From Diphasiastrum complanatum (taxonomy: Eukaryota; Streptophyta; Lycopodiopsida; Lycopodiales; Lycopodiaceae): DNA of 64,000 nucleotides. A program made the position numbers and the translations under genes. Positions within the stretch are counted from its first letter, which is position 1. Each line of letters opens with the position of its first letter. Location of the stretch: the NCBI GenBank assembly GCA_029204225.1, contig CM055104.1, forward strand, positions 46,942,451-47,006,450, written 5' to 3'. The notes beneath the pieces were generated by a model that was not told the DNA's origin, did not search any database, and was given only the letters and a program-made list of their open reading frames with translations. Shown here piece after piece: positions 1 to 11,197 of the stretch.

Positions 1-450
1 CAAGGCCACATGCCTCACACACTTTGCCACACTTCTTGAATGATGTTGGTAGGCCGAGAGCTAGCTCCTTTGATGCCATGGACTCCATTGATTGAAGATT
101 AGGATGGCCTAATCTTTTGTGCCAAAGCTCCACTTGAGTCAACTCCTCCCTAACCATATTCACACTTTCAATGGACACATTAGCATCCAACTCAAAAAGC
201 CTTCCTTGATTAATGCCACTAGCTAGGCACTTATCACTTTTCAAGATGGAACATACTCCAATCTTGAAATGTACATCTAGTCCATTATCCCCATTAGTTG
301 ACCAACACTAAGCAAATTTTTTGTAATGGATGGAACATACAAAACATTATCAAGATCTATCCTCTTAGATGATCCTAAGCATGATGGAATAGATCCTATG
401 CCATCTATCTTACATTCTTGACCACTAGCAGTGAAGATTGACTTCTTAGA
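1..450 (-). pseudogene. Copia protease-end / GAG-pre-integrase fragment
   Basis: Read on the minus strand this stretch gives the end of a Ty1/Copia protease region followed by the GAG_pre-integrase domain. Recognisable pieces are SITKNLLSVGQL and, further on, LWHKRLGHPN with a Cys pair (KVCEAC) of the integrase HHCC zinc finger at the window edge. The frame breaks once, after GQLMGI. The fragment runs off the window at position 1, so its integrase and reverse transcriptase may lie outside. It resembles the pre-integrase region of the Copia element at 820-4946 but is on the opposite strand. It is a relic, not a functional gene. Confidence 0.8.
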
Positions 451-814
451 ATCATTATAAGAAAGTAAAGTAAAAAAATAATACTTTTACGAGCCCTTTG
501 AGTGCTTTTTAAGTAACTTTATCTTTGTACTTACTTATCAGTTGAATATGCAGTTTGTGGAGAGCAATTCTGTTGTCTTGTCTTGTTGCACTTGATGTTG
601 TGTTGTGGTGATTGATCCGGTCGGGTGTTTAAACTGTTTTCTTAACTAAGAGAGGAGAGGATCATGGCTTCAAGAAATAGAAAACTGAATGAGGACTATC
701 GGTTAGTGATAGATCTGCAAAAAAGAGAATGGAGATTCGATAGTAGTTCACATGCCCCATACAAACATAGACTTCAAGAATTTTTCTAGCGAGTGGAAGA
801 TCCATGATGGCACA
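451..814. other. No recognisable gene; host flank of Copia element A
   Basis: A 42-codon reading frame starting at the ATG at 664 ends at 789 and matches nothing I know. The rest is unassigned AT-rich sequence. TATCT at 815-819 is the left copy of the target duplication of the next element. Confidence 0.5.
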
Positions 815-819
815 TATCT

Positions 820-1477
820 TGTGAGAGGATTAGTTTGATCTACTTCATTTTGCAATTTAGGCCAATATGCATTTTAAACTTAGATATAAACATTTTGAAG
901 TTATTTTAGTCTAAGTTCATTTGAATTACCACTTTTGAAAAGTGTGAAGAAAGTAATTAGGTCGATTTTGGAAAGATTCAAATTTGAATGTTTGGTACAT
1001 TGAATCTATTCTATATTTGAGTAGGGTTTAGAATAGATCTAGAACTTTCCTATTGTTGATAAGATTGGAGAAGCACATCCAATTAGGGCATGGACCTACT
1101 ATAAATAGTGTACAAGCATGGGAAGAGATACGTTCTCTCTCTCCTCTCATTCATGCTTATACATGAGTTCTCTTTGGGTTCATATATCCATTTTTGCATT
1201 AACATAGTGTTGATATCTTGCAATCTTGTGTGTAGAATGCAATTGTATGTTGTATATTAGATCCACATGTGTGAAACTTGTTATGGTACTGCTGTCGTAT
1301 GGCCAGAAACTTGATTTTATCTTACATATGTTGTTTGATCAAGATCTTATTGAGTTTGCATCTTCTATGTGTATTAGATGTTAGATTTCTATGTTGTCAA
1401 TGGTGCTAGATGTGTTGTTATTCATAACGAAAGGTTAAAGGGACATATTGGATCTTAGTGATTCATAATTCTTCACA
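820..1477 (+). repeat. 5' LTR of Copia A
   Basis: The 658-bp LTR has TG at the start and CA at the end. It includes a segment near 929-1000 that is absent from the 3' LTR. A TATA box at 1099-1107 and a short CT run at 1134-1142 mark the likely promoter and transcript start. Confidence 0.88.
1099..1107 (+). promoter_or_regulatory. LTR TATA box (CTATAAATA)
   Basis: CTATAAATA in the 5' LTR, with the CT-rich run TTCTCTCTC about 30 bp downstream where transcription should start. The same arrangement occurs at 4575-4583 in the 3' LTR. Confidence 0.65.
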
Positions 1478-1489
1478 TGGTATCAGAGA
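1478..1489 (+). other. Primer-binding site, tRNA-Met type
   Basis: TGGTATCAGAGA directly follows the LTR end. Its first eleven bases match the site complementary to plant initiator tRNA-Met used by most plant Copia elements. Confidence 0.85.
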
Positions 1490-1986
1490 TATTGTTGTAG
1501 GTTATTGAAGGATCAGCCATCTTTAGCAAGGATTTGGAGTTACCAATTTTAGAGCATGCTAGATTGTTTTCTACTAAAAAAATCAGGCATTTTTCATGTG
1601 TAGAATTGATTTTTGTAAATCAAAACTCAATATAGGGTTTTGAACTTGAAGTAGGCTGATTTCACACTTCAATTACTGGATTTGGGCGACTATAATTGCA
1701 TTAGGAAGGTCTCATTGAATATTACAAGATTCAATATCAAGTTTGTAGCATTTGCATATAGAATTTGGATGATTCAATTTTTTGTCAAAACCCTAAATTT
1801 GTTTGGATCTCTTGTTTTTTAGGTTGCTGGACATTTCAAGAGTGTGTTTCAAGTTTAGAAGTACAAAAGTTCATGAGATTGTAGGTTGATCAAGTATCTT
1901 CCATTCTATGTGTTGATTTGCTAGATTTGGTGCAAGAAAGAGATTTGAGAGGTTCCATATCTTTGTGATTTCTTTAATTACTCTAC

Positions 1987-4361
1987 ATGGAAGGTGAGAA
2001 TGTAGTAGTGGAGGAAAGACCCTTGGCACAACAAGACCAAATGAGGTATGACAAGAGATCTAAAAGAGCTCTACACATCATAAAGATGAATGTTACCAAT
2101 GAGCTTCTCAAAGAAGATGGTAAGTGTACTTCATCTAATGAGGCTTGTGAAGCTTTAAAAAAGCTTTATGAGTCCAAGTATACATCAAGATTACTTACTC
2201 TTAGAAGGCAAATCTTTCAATCTATGCAAAAGAAGGAAGAGAGTGCTCATGCTTTTGTGTTGAGAGTCAAAGCATTTAATGATAGCTAGCATGCATTGAT
2301 GAGAGCATTAAGGAGGTAGAACTTGTGCAAGTTATACTTAATGGCTTACTTGATGATCATGCTAACCTTGTTCAAAGCTTTGCTATTCAAAGAACTTTTC
2401 CAAGCATGGTGGATTTGCAAGAGATCTTGGTGAATGAGGAATATAGGCTTAAAGAAAGAGTTGAATCTACAACAACATCTCCAGATGGAGAGAAGGCTAT
2501 GTTCATCAAGGACAAAATCAAGGGCAAAGGTAAAAGCAAATGGTCTAAAGGGCAAGACCAAGGTGAGACTTCATCTTTTGGCAAGAAGAAAGATAGATCC
2601 AAGTTAAAATGCTTCTATTGTGGTATCAAAGGCCATTTTGCTAGTGAATGCTTCAAAAAGAAGAGAGATCAAGGTGATAAGCAAGGAAATCTAACTCTAG
2701 ATGAGGATGGTGTTGATGATCAAAACACAAATGATGATGCTTTTGTGAAGTCTTCATGTTTGGTTGTTAATGTTGGAGATATTGATCCTTGGTGGATTGA
2801 TAGTGGAGCAAGCTCACACATGACCTTTCACAAAGAGTATTTCACATCTCTTTTTGCATATGGAGATGACAAGAAAGTGATCTACATGGCCAATGATGGT
2901 GAGTGTGCAATCAAAGGGATTGGCACAATTCCTATTTCTCCCTCTAAAAATAGCAATGTTCATTTGAAGGATGTTTTGCTCATACCTTCCATTACTAAGA
3001 ATTTACTTAGTGTTAAGCAAGGGTCTTAAGGTTGATTTTGAGGGTCTTAAGGATATTGTGATTGCAAGAGGCAAAAGGCAAGGTAAATTATTCAAACTTG
3101 ATGCTTGTGTTATTGCTAACCAAGTTGGATGTGTGGCAAGAGAGAAAATGTCAATGCAAGAGGTTTGGCACAAAAGGATGGGGCATCTCAACTTCAAGTC
3201 ATTGGAGATAATGGCAAGAAATCAAGTTGTGATTGGTCTTCCAAATTCCTTAACTAGTCTCAATCATGTTTGTGAGAAATGTTCTTTGGAAAAGTCACAT
3301 AGTTTATCTTATAATAGATCTACATCTAGATCTAGTAAGCCTTTTCAAGTTGTGCATTCAGATATTCATGGTGTTACTACTATTAGCAATGGAGGAGCTA
3401 AGATGTATGTTACCTGTATTGATGATTTTAGTAGATTTTGTGGGGTATATCTACTAAGAGCAAGGATGAAGTATATGATGTCTTTGTCAAGTTCAAGATT
3501 GCAAGGGAGGTTCAATTCTCTACAAAGATCAAGTGTTGAGGAGTGACAATGGTGGTGAGTATATCTCTACGAAGTTTAAAGCCTTTTGTGATGAGCATGG
3601 GATCAAAAGGGAGGAGTACACAAGTCCAAGGACACCACAACAAAATGGAGTGGCCAAGAGGAAGAATAGGACCTTGTGTGAAGGTGCAAAAGACATGAGG
3701 TTAGGAGATAATCTTCCAAAACCATTTTGGGATCAAGCTTTTTCGTGTGCTAACTTTCTATGCAATAGGTGGCCGAGTGCTTTATTGGATGAAAAACCCC
3801 TTTTGAAATGTTGTTTGGAAGGAGGTCGAGTGTCAAGTTTTTTAGAACTTTTGATGCACTTGCTATATCAACATAACACTTGATGATAGGACAAAGGAGG
3901 ATCCATCTTCAAGGAAAGGTGTATTTTTTGGCTATAGTGAGGTGAGCAAAGCCTACAAGGTTTAAATTCCTTCTACCAATAAAGTGATCATTGGAAGAGA
4001 TGTCATTTTTTATGAGGGAAATATTCCAAAGGTGTCTTCAAGTAATGACACTATGGTTGTATCTAACATACTTGACATTGATGACATGGATGGCACTTTG
4101 GATTTTGATAATAAAGGGCCTTTATTAAGTCAAATCCAAGGAGTACATCTTGGTTTTTCATGTTCTAGTTACATCTTGATGTGTAAAATTGATGTAAGAA
4201 ATAGTGAAGAATCCAATTTGGACACTATTCTATATATCGATTGTGAAAGCTACTTTAAAACCTTTGAAAGGAGGTCTATACTTAGTATGGAGATCATTCT
4301 AAAGTTGAATCAAAGTAGTATGGTTAAATCTATGCTAAAACTAGTTGAAGAGGGAGTGTGA
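1987..4361 (+). pseudogene. Copia A gag-pol remnant
   Basis: The remnant contains, in order: gag with the UBN2-like piece VTNELLKE; an in-frame stop near 2287; a gag CCHC zinc knuckle (CFYCGIKGHFASEC); the protease active site WWIDSGASSHMT; a frame change near 3000; the GAG_pre-integrase domain (VWHKRMGHLN); and an integrase core. The first integrase Asp is in VHSDIHG. After another frame change near 3540 the second Asp is in LRSDNGGEY. The usual catalytic Glu position reads NGVAKRKNRT, where Lys replaces Glu. After about 4140 the sequence jumps almost directly to the C-terminal end (KSMLKLVEEGV), so reverse transcriptase and RNase H are essentially deleted. The gag start is also truncated, because related copies begin upstream of the YSTWK motif. 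Confidence 0.88.
4347..4356 (+). other. Polypurine tract
   Basis: GAAGAGGGAG immediately precedes the 3' LTR. This is the plus-strand primer position for reverse transcription. The copy at 56000-56009 reads GAAGAGGGAA. Confidence 0.8.
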
Positions 4362-4946
4362 GAAATTGTCAACTAGTTTGATCTAGTTCATTTGGCAATT
4401 TAGGCCAATATGCATGTCTTAAATTTAGAGAAAAACATTTTGAAGCTATTTTAGTCTAAGTTCATTTGAGGTACATTGAATCTAGTCTATATTTGAGTAG
4501 GGTTTGGAATAGATCTAGAACTTTCCTATTGTTGATAAGATTGGAGAAGCATATCCAATTAGGGCATGGACCTGCTATAAATAATGTACAAGCATGGGAA
4601 GATATACATTCTCTCTCTCTCCTCTCATTCATGCTTATACATGAGTTCTCTTTGGGTTCATATATCCATTTTTGCATTATAGTGTTGATATCCTGCAGTC
4701 TTGTGTGTAGAATGCAATTGTAAGTGGTGTATTGGATCCACACGCGTGAAACTTGTTATGATACTACTGTTGTATGGCCAACAACTTGATTTTATCTTAC
4801 ATATGTTGTTTGATTAAGATCTTATTGCATCTTCTATGTGTAGCAGATGTTAGATTTCCACATTGTCAATGGTGCTAGATGTGTTGCTATTCATAACCAA
4901 AGATTAAAGGGACATATTGGATCTTAGTATTTCATAATTCTTCACA
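4357..4946 (+). repeat. 3' LTR of Copia A
   Basis: The 590-bp LTR starts TGTGAGAAATTG. It aligns with 820-1477 but lacks about 70 bp after TTCATTTGAG, and it differs at scattered positions. It has a TATA box at 4575-4583 and ends at the TATCT duplication. Confidence 0.88.
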
Positions 4947-5074
4947 TATCTTAGGTAGATTAGTAGCCATCTCATGTCTAGATACTATGTGCCCTAAGAT
5001 AAGACCATGTGTGACCCAAAATTGACATTTTTTTTTTTTTTTTTTGCGTTCATTGATATGTAAAATTTGTGGCA

Positions 5075-5643
5075 TTGTGAAAGCACTGTTTTAAATGAGA
5101 TAAGTACTCATCATTATGTCCATGCATGCAAAGATCATCCAAAAAAGTTCTTCAAGAATTTTTATAAAAATTCTTAATGCCATTTGCATGACACATTGAA
5201 AAGTGCTCAGGTTATTACAAAAACTGAATGACATAACTTTGTAGGCATATGTACCCCATTCAGTAGCAAATGTTGTCTTGGTGTTGATCCTTAGATGCAA
5301 TCTTGACTTGGTTGTAGCTACTAAAGTCGTCCAAGAAATTGTGGGCTTTTGCTCCAGCCACTCGATCCAATAAGCTTTCTATGAATGGTGAAAGAAAGTG
5401 GTCCTTTTGTGTTACAACGTTAAGTGTGTTTAGATTGACATGGATCTATATTTTGACACTCTTTTTGGGGACAAGGACTATGGGTGATGCCCATTTTGTG
5501 TGCTCATAATTGAAATCGACATTGAGCAACTCATGTTTGATCAACTCGATGTAGTTCAGATTGCAACACAAGTATTGGCTCACCTTTGGCATTGCTCCTT
5601 CAACCAAAGGTATGGTATGTTGTGTGAATATTTTGTGAATCAC
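5075..5643 (-). pseudogene. Ty3/Gypsy reverse transcriptase fragment
   Basis: The minus strand reads as the N-terminal half of a Gypsy reverse transcriptase: the WASPIVLVPKK motif (5446-5643 frame), then DHFLSPFIESLLDRVAG, FLDDFSSYNQVKI (the first catalytic Asp region) and TTFATEWGTYAYKVMSF, followed by a degraded FQCVMQMAL. The conserved second catalytic segment is unreadable (EELFWMIFACMD). Stops and frameshifts separate the pieces. No LTR, gag or integrase of the same element is adjacent. A T17 tract lies at 5029-5045. Confidence 0.8.
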
Positions 5644-5730
5644 TAAGGTCCAAAATTATCTATTGATCTTTGGTTTAGAAAGACAACACAATTTACACCA
5701 TTTGCAATATAGAAAGTCAACATTCATACT

Positions 5731-6162
5731 TTGGCAGATGTTGTTGTTGTTGATCCCACGCGTGGTGACCTATTGCCTCGCTCTGCCTTCACACCAGGAG
5801 AAGCGACAGGTGTGGCAGCACAAGAGGAGGAAAAAAACTACTCCGACAGGCACCCCATTGATGCTTTCCTTCCCTTGGCAATTGAGACTAATGGAACCTT
5901 GCATCGACACTTTGAGGATTTTCTTCGCATGTGTTCTCATCAGGCGGCAGAGCGTCAAGGTATTCCTGGTTCTATTCTCGTTGCTTCTTTCAAACAACGT
6001 ATTTCCATTGCCCTAAAAGGTGCTCAGGCCCTATCAATTCTGCAACGGGCGACGGTGGCTGGGTCTGCTACATCTCATCTCCCTTCATTAGCCGACTCAC
6101 CCCCTCTTCACTTTTATGATCTGCTGCAGTCAGTTGGTAGACTCCCACTGACATCATCATAG
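5731..6162 (+). pseudogene. LINE-type ORF2 C-terminal fragment
   Basis: A 143-codon open frame contains VVVDPTRGDLL, DRHPIDAFLPLAIE and RISIALKGAQALSILQRA. This pattern is known to me from the C-terminal tails of plant and green-algal non-LTR retrotransposon reverse transcriptases. The catalytic domain is not present upstream, where Gypsy sequence on the other strand begins instead, so this is a 5'-truncated LINE copy, the usual product of LINE insertion. The sequence after the stop to about 6330 looks like its 3' UTR (AATAAA near 6310). The family call rests on pattern memory only. Confidence 0.55.
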
Positions 6163-6460
6163 TTTATGCACTTTTATTTTTAATGCCAGGATCTGGATTA
6201 ATCTTAACTTTACTACAAGCTTCGCTCTTGTTTGAGCTTACTTTTGTTTAAACTTCCCCTTCGGGGTGTATATATCTTTTTCATCAATGTACCTACTACT
6301 TTTTCTTATGAATAAATGCACCAGGGTGTTCTTCTCTTGAGTATCATTGTTTTCAAGATCAAAATCATTTGGGAGTAAGGAGTTTGAATTTGACATGAAA
6401 TCTATTTTCAAAGGCATAAAAGAAATCTCTAAAGCTATGTATTGCAATGAAAGGTTTTGG

Positions 6461-7250
6461 ACCTTGTGCATTCCTAAATGTGCCTTGTGCACAGAGGATA
6501 AGACTCGAGCTTGGTACATGTATTTTCTTGAATGTCTCTTGTGCACACAAGGCGTGCCTTGAGCTTTTAAAGGAGGCATGTTCCTAGATGTTCCTTGTGC
6601 AGTACGCAAGATGGACCTCAAGCTCATAACATGTAGGCTCATAATCACAACACTTATCTTTTGCTGAAAAAAAGTAGCATTCTTTGACAATGATTCCATC
6701 AATTTTTTTTAGATTCACCAATTTCTATAAACCTTTATTGGAGGCTAACTTTTGGAAAACAATGCATTATTTAATACGTAGAAAATTTTATAATCATTGA
6801 AATAGTTGAAAATTTTTAAACCTTCTAGTATGTAGGATTCATTAATCTCTACATAGTAATTTATAAAGTTATAGAAACTTTTTATCTTTGCATGTGTTCA
6901 TCCTAGTTATATCTGTGTAGTTCATAATTTGCACAATGGCTAGATGTTGAAGTTCTAACATGTCTATAAGGAGAGCTAAATGAGAATAATAAAATAGAAG
7001 CTTATGTGGAAACCTGAAAAATCATTGGATCAACATTTTATTGTGAACTTTTGAAAATATTAACATTCTAACGCTACATAGGTATATCTATAGTCAAGGT
7101 GGTTCATTTTATTTGTTGAGTTTTGAATACAATATTCAATGGCAAACTTGACTTGAAGGATACTAATTGGCGATAGACCTATATCTCAAAATTTTGAAAG
7201 CAAAAATAAAAAGGCTGGCAACCTTCTAAAAATGCGAGATATTGAGGATT
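6461..7250. other. Segment present only in the left arm
   Basis: The right arm joins directly from position 35413 to 35415, while the left arm has this extra sequence in the same place. It has three degenerate copies of a unit with CTTGTGCA at about 6480-6600 and AT-rich sequence after that. I see no terminal repeats or coding sequence that would name it, so it could equally be a deletion in the right arm. Confidence 0.5.
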
Positions 7251-7601
7251 TCTTGAGCAATGCTCTTATCTAATTATTTGCATTGGTAACACTTAGCACT
7301 AGCATCTTTGTGTCAATATTTACATACACATAGTGATTGATTGCTCTCCATTACTACATATAGTACTCTTATTTAACTCATCTACCATTAGCACCCAAGA
7401 GCCCTACTCTTATGAACTAGCCCTCTTGCATTATTACAAATGCCAGTTCCAATTAAGGGCAAGAGGTTTTTTAAATGAGGTTAAGAATTCTCACTTGGCT
7501 TCTTCTCAAGGAACTTGTTAGTGTTGCCATTCACAATCTGCTCATAGAACAAAGAAAATGGTCAATTTGTGAGCAGTGCCCAAAAAAAAAACAAAACTTA
7601 C

Positions 7602-8540
7602 TCACCCTCTTCCTTGGGTCCATTGTTCTTCCAATCTGAACCAGTACTCTTCCCATTTGATCCAGAAAGTGTTGGACAGAAATTTGCATATCTCCTTTTC
7701 CCAGTTCCATTCCACCCCGCCTTCTCGCATGGCCATATCATACAAGTACAACCTTCTAAACAGAAGGTTTAGAAGCTCTTTCCTTGTGCTAAGATCTTGG
7801 AATTCACGATCCTTCTCAAAGAATGGTAAAAGAAAGTTCAGGTTAGAGACCCGTCCATAAAGTAGTTCACCTCTGGCGCTGCGATTCAATTCATCATTTA
7901 CACGCCAAGAAAAGAAATCTTTGCATTGTACATACCATTTGCTCGGATTAGCTATAATGCCCGTCCCTATCATTACATTCAGGTGCAAATAGACTTCCAA
8001 GGTATCTTGAATGATGCCATAGCAGACATTAGAATTATAGTAACTCCATGATTTCTCAAGTGTCAAGCCATTTCTTGCCATGTAAAGAATACTGTGAAGA
8101 AGATCTTTTCTAAATAGTTCGCTGGTGAATTCGCTATATATTCCATAGTAATTCTCGGCATCAAAGAGGGGCTTCCAATATGACAAGCTCTGACGCTCGC
8201 CAGGCCGCAAGAATCCCTCGTCCTCGCATTCTTCATCGGCGTATATCTTGCTCATGGACTTTAGTCTTTGCTCACTGTACTTCTCCTTATTCCGCTCAGT
8301 CAAGGCGAATTCTGCAATTGCTTTTGCGAATCGCGAGGCAAAGTATCTGATCCTCTTTGCAATTTCCAATTCCTTCACGGCGATTTCTTTGAGGTACTGA
8401 GCGTGCTTGCCATGTCTTGATCTGGGCTGCTTCTTATGCATATCACGAGTCACAACCATCAACCTCCCATCCTCCCTGTATTCCAAGTTGTCGACAAGGT
8501 AGGACCAAGGAATGTTATGAGCTTGATGGCAGCTAGACAT
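7602..8540 (-). CDS. Orphan 312-aa protein, left copy
   Basis: This is an uninterrupted 312-codon frame starting MSSCHQAHNIPWSY. I do not recognise the family. Visible features: a basic, probably helical region at about residues 30-95 (RSRHGKHAQYLKEIAVKELE); an acidic patch (YADEECEDEGF) at about 97-107; a Tyr/Asn-rich middle; and a Trp-rich helical C-terminus (WNWEKEICKFLSNTFWIKW). No signal peptide or membrane segment is evident. It differs from the right copy at one residue that I can see near the end (EEYWF versus EEYWL). The promoter side carries a TA-repeat TATA element at 8962-8975. A donor/acceptor pair at the stop codon could splice the end to GRGL plus stop, hardly changing the protein. 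It is surrounded by dead transposons, yet the frame is intact. Confidence 0.7.
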   Translation of the reverse strand: MSSCHQAHNIPWSYLVDNLEYREDGRLMVVTRDMHKKQPRSRHGKHAQYLKEIAVKELEIAKRIRYFASRFAKAIAEFALTERNKEKYSEQRLKSMSKIYADEECEDEGFLRPGERQSLSYWKPLFDAENYYGIYSEFTSELFRKDLLHSILYMARNGLTLEKSWSYYNSNVCYGIIQDTLEVYLHLNVMIGTGIIANPSKWYVQCKDFFSWRVNDELNRSARGELLYGRVSNLNFLLPFFEKDREFQDLSTRKELLNLLFRRLYLYDMAMREGGVEWNWEKEICKFLSNTFWIKWEEYWFRLEEQWTQGRG

Positions 8541-8928
8541 CTGCTACGACTACCTCCCTTCCAATGTAGCAATCAATCTGATCACTTAGAAATTGTCAGA
8601 GGCTTTGACTGTACAATTAATTTCAGGAGAATATATTTGATCCTTTTGAAGGTTTTGAATCTTGATGATGATCTTGCTCCGCTACAGGATTGAATCAGCC
8701 AAAATTTGAATATAGATTAGATCCAAGAAATTTGCAGGAGACTGGATCAAACAAAGAATATGTATAAACAGTACTGCAATCAAAAGTATGAGATCGTTAA
8801 TACCTGCAAATAAAACAGTATCGATCCTCTAGAAAAGCTATTTGCCAGCTTCAGCCCAGCGTCGACTGATCTATCTCTACAACTGTTATAGGAGCACGAT
8901 GATCGAAGAACAGAGCAAAGCGTAGCAG

Positions 8929-8975
8929 CTCTCGTCTTTTGTTCTCGCCATTAACGAGAGGTATATATATATATA
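8929..8975 (-). promoter_or_regulatory. Core promoter of the left orphan gene
   Basis: A TA-repeat TATA element at 8962-8975 is followed, in the direction of transcription, by an inverted repeat CTCTCGT...ACGAGAG (arms 8954-8960 and 8929-8935 on the minus strand). The same structure is found upstream of the right copy. Confidence 0.5.
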
Positions 8976-9565
8976 CATGTATTGCCTTAGATTGCTTGCT
9001 CATCACGTAAAGAACTCGTTATTTTTGGCCTTGCCTTTAGCAAAGGCAATACTATGTGTTGAGGTCATTAAAAGGAGTTTGGAAGAAAGTCAAAGTCAAA
9101 GGATAGATTTTAAAGGCGTGTTTGACGTTTGCACCATGGTGAAGAGCTGAACATGAAAGTGAGCGTGCTACATGCTTAGATTCCACGGGCATCGATACAT
9201 GCATAGGAGAAGAAATGCAGTTGTATACATGCACTATTTTTTGCACAGGCTCGGTAGCATGTAACATGTAGAGTGTAGCCGCCCAAAATCTATGCATGCA
9301 ACAAAAAGATTAAAAAGTTGACGCATGAGCTTGAGAGTCCAGATTCTAGATGTGCTTCAAACTTCTAGAAGATGACATGTGGATGTACCCGTCTAGAGAT
9401 AAAGAAGTTGGAAATAGTTTGCAATGATGACAGAGCAGAGTTCATTGAAGTAGATGCAAGCTCTCATGAATTAAGCCGAGAAGGTCTCTAACTAGTCCTA
9501 GCTTCTTGTTGCTGAATTCCGCCAATTTTCCCTTGAAGAATTTAGTCATTTAGAACAGGTTTAGA

Positions 9566-9571
<6 letters not shown>

Positions 9572-9621
<50 letters not shown>
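9572..9621. repeat. (GA)25 microsatellite
   Basis: Uninterrupted GA repeat in the inverted-repeat arm, followed by a G-rich run. The frames that read as poly(Leu-Ser) across it are not genes. Confidence 0.95.
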
Positions 9622-9624
<3 letters not shown>

Positions 9625-9799
9625 GAGGGGGGAGAGGGGGAAGTACCTGAAGCTCTTGCACTCACGAGGCCTTTGTTCCTCATTGCAGCTACTAATGGGG
9701 GAGCAACAAAGTGTGATGAGTTCTCTCCAGTCCGTATATTTATCATATTTGATGAGTTCTCTCCAAACCGTATATTTACAAAAAACTCAAATGATTATA

Positions 9800-10276
9800 C
9801 TATACTATATTAAAAAAATGCATGAAGGTGTCAATGAGGATAGCATTTATTATATAGCTAGGAGAAGTTTACCTTTAAATGAATATCCATATCAATGTGA
9901 TATACAAAGAAGATTAAAAACTCTGAACATGTGTAGTGGTGAATAATACTCATCGTATTCTAATCGACATGCTTGTAAGCATTTTTTAAAAGCAAGAAAC
10001 TCATGGTTTTCATCAAGACTATTGGAAGAGGTTAGAGAGAGGCCTTATTTCTCATTGATGCTTGAATATGAAGGAACAGATAGAGCTCTGGAACATCACA
10101 TGAATGTTTATGTAACATATCTATCAAAAAGGAGTAGAGGAGAGCCATTGACCACATTTCTTGAGTTGTTAGTGGTTCCAGGATTTACTTCTCAAAATGC
10201 ATTTGATGCTATGATAGAAATGTTAGAGAGAAATAATCAGGCACTGTGTGCAGATCCACACAGTGCGTTGGCGTGA
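9800..10276 (+). pseudogene. hAT-like transposase fragment
   Basis: A degraded plus-strand reading frame contains KKMHEGVNEDSIYYIARRSL and NEYPYQC. After a stop and frame change it continues with SWFSSRLLEEVRERPYFSLM, ALEHHMNVYVTYL and FLELLVVPGFTSQNAFDAMI. The pattern (short FSLM..E.TD block followed by an aliphatic strand and a P-rich loop) resembles the DUF4371/hAT-type transposase region found in zinc-finger transposase-like proteins. The first part overlaps the end of the inverted-repeat arm. No C-terminal dimerisation domain or terminal repeats are seen. The family assignment is tentative. Confidence 0.5.
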
Positions 10277-11197
10277 GAGAAATACAGTTCTCTCACGAGT
10301 GGATTTCTCACGCTTACTAGCAGACTTGTAGATCTCTATGGATCTTGATCACAGAACACGTCTCACACGCAGGCGGACTTCTTGTCTGTATTTTGACTTG
10401 ATTGCTTACTAGCATCAGACTAATTCATCTGTCTGTATGATATTCTCACAAGTATCATTCAGCAAGTATATAGTCGTTCTATGTAGCTCCTAAGATTAGA
10501 GTGACTAAACATCTACAACTAATCAGGAAAATACAAAAGCGGCAGATTAGCCACGACCTAGAGTGTATCTGCTGACATCATGCTATCAGGTCAGATATCT
10601 GTACTTCTGGGTACTTGCATGATCTTTGCTGGTACTCTTTGGAGCATGACGGCAGAAAGTCTTTCGCGACATTTTTCGTGTCGCGTCATTGGTTTCGTCT
10701 CCGTCGTCTGACTTTCTCGTGCTAGACTGCAAAAGATTCTCGTTCGCAAATCTTTCGCATTTGTGTCTTCCCAATGATGGAGAAAACAAGTTTCATGTTT
10801 TGATTGATCCACGTGTGCCCTAATATTTTGGTGACCAAAAAAAATGGCTTTTTTATGAATATCAACATTTTTTTTTTTTTTTGTATTGTAAGGTTGGAGA
10901 TTGGGTGCTCTATTTTTCTGCGTCACGTGATCTCTAATAAGTTTAGTGTTGTCACGACCTTTTAAATGTCTCTTGTTTTCTTTTTTGAGTGGTTGGTTTT
11001 CATTTATCAATGCAAAAGAGAAGTTACAATTTAAAATAAGTCTTTAACTTTTTTTGTTGAGAATAGTGGAGATGAGACAAAGTTGAGAAACAAAGACGAA
11101 GAGAGTGCCCAAGTGTTTTGCTGGTTTTTTAAGTAAATGTGATTAGGATTAGGGTTAGGGTTAGGGTCTTAGATTAGGGTTCCATGATAGAAAATGG

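Larger units (their letters stand above)
820..4946 (+). mobile_element. Copia LTR retrotransposon A (complete ends, dead interior)
   Basis: The element starts TGTGAGAG at 820 and ends TTCTTCACA at 4946. It is flanked by the same five bases, TATCT, at 815-819 and 4947-4951, which is the target-site duplication expected from retroviral-type integration. It has two related LTRs, a tRNA-Met primer-binding site just inside the left LTR and a purine tract just inside the right one. The coding interior is broken by stops and frameshifts, and most of reverse transcriptase and RNase H is missing, so it cannot move by itself. The right LTR lacks about 70 bp present in the left one, consistent with an old insertion. 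Related copies lie at 54780-56697 (+) and 56698-59530 (-). Confidence 0.9.
6345..9850. repeat. Left arm of the large inverted repeat
   Basis: Read in reverse complement this region aligns with 32880-35550. The middle part (7250-9029) is almost identical to 35413-33633. The outer parts (6345-6460, and 9030 to about 9850) are clearly more diverged and have small insertions. One is a 36-bp duplication around 9716-9775 containing GATGAGTTCTCTCCA. The left arm also carries about 790 bp (6461-7250) that the right arm lacks. A (GA)25 tract at 9572-9621 corresponds to a poly-C/CT tract at 33083-33114 in the other arm. Confidence 0.85.

Noticed and set aside
664-789. 42-codon frame MASRNRKLNEDYRLVIDLQK...
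   Set aside because: Short, no family, no splice or promoter signal. Left as unassigned.
5029-5045. T17 run as the poly-A tail of a minus-strand LINE or processed gene
   Set aside because: The sequence beside it is Gypsy reverse transcriptase, an LTR-type element that does not leave such a tail. No target duplication is seen.
8436-8693. 85-codon frame antisense to the start of the orphan gene (also 33971-34228)
   Set aside because: It is conserved only because the block it lies in is duplicated. It overlaps the leader and start of the longer frame on the other strand.
10022-10276. Intact small gene
   Set aside because: It reads as an internal transposase-like piece without a proper start, with an upstream part in another frame.
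11149-11168. TTAGGG tandem units as an interstitial telomere
   Set aside because: Only three units, next to an unrelated ATTAGGGTT, and most plants use TTTAGGG. Chance is sufficient.
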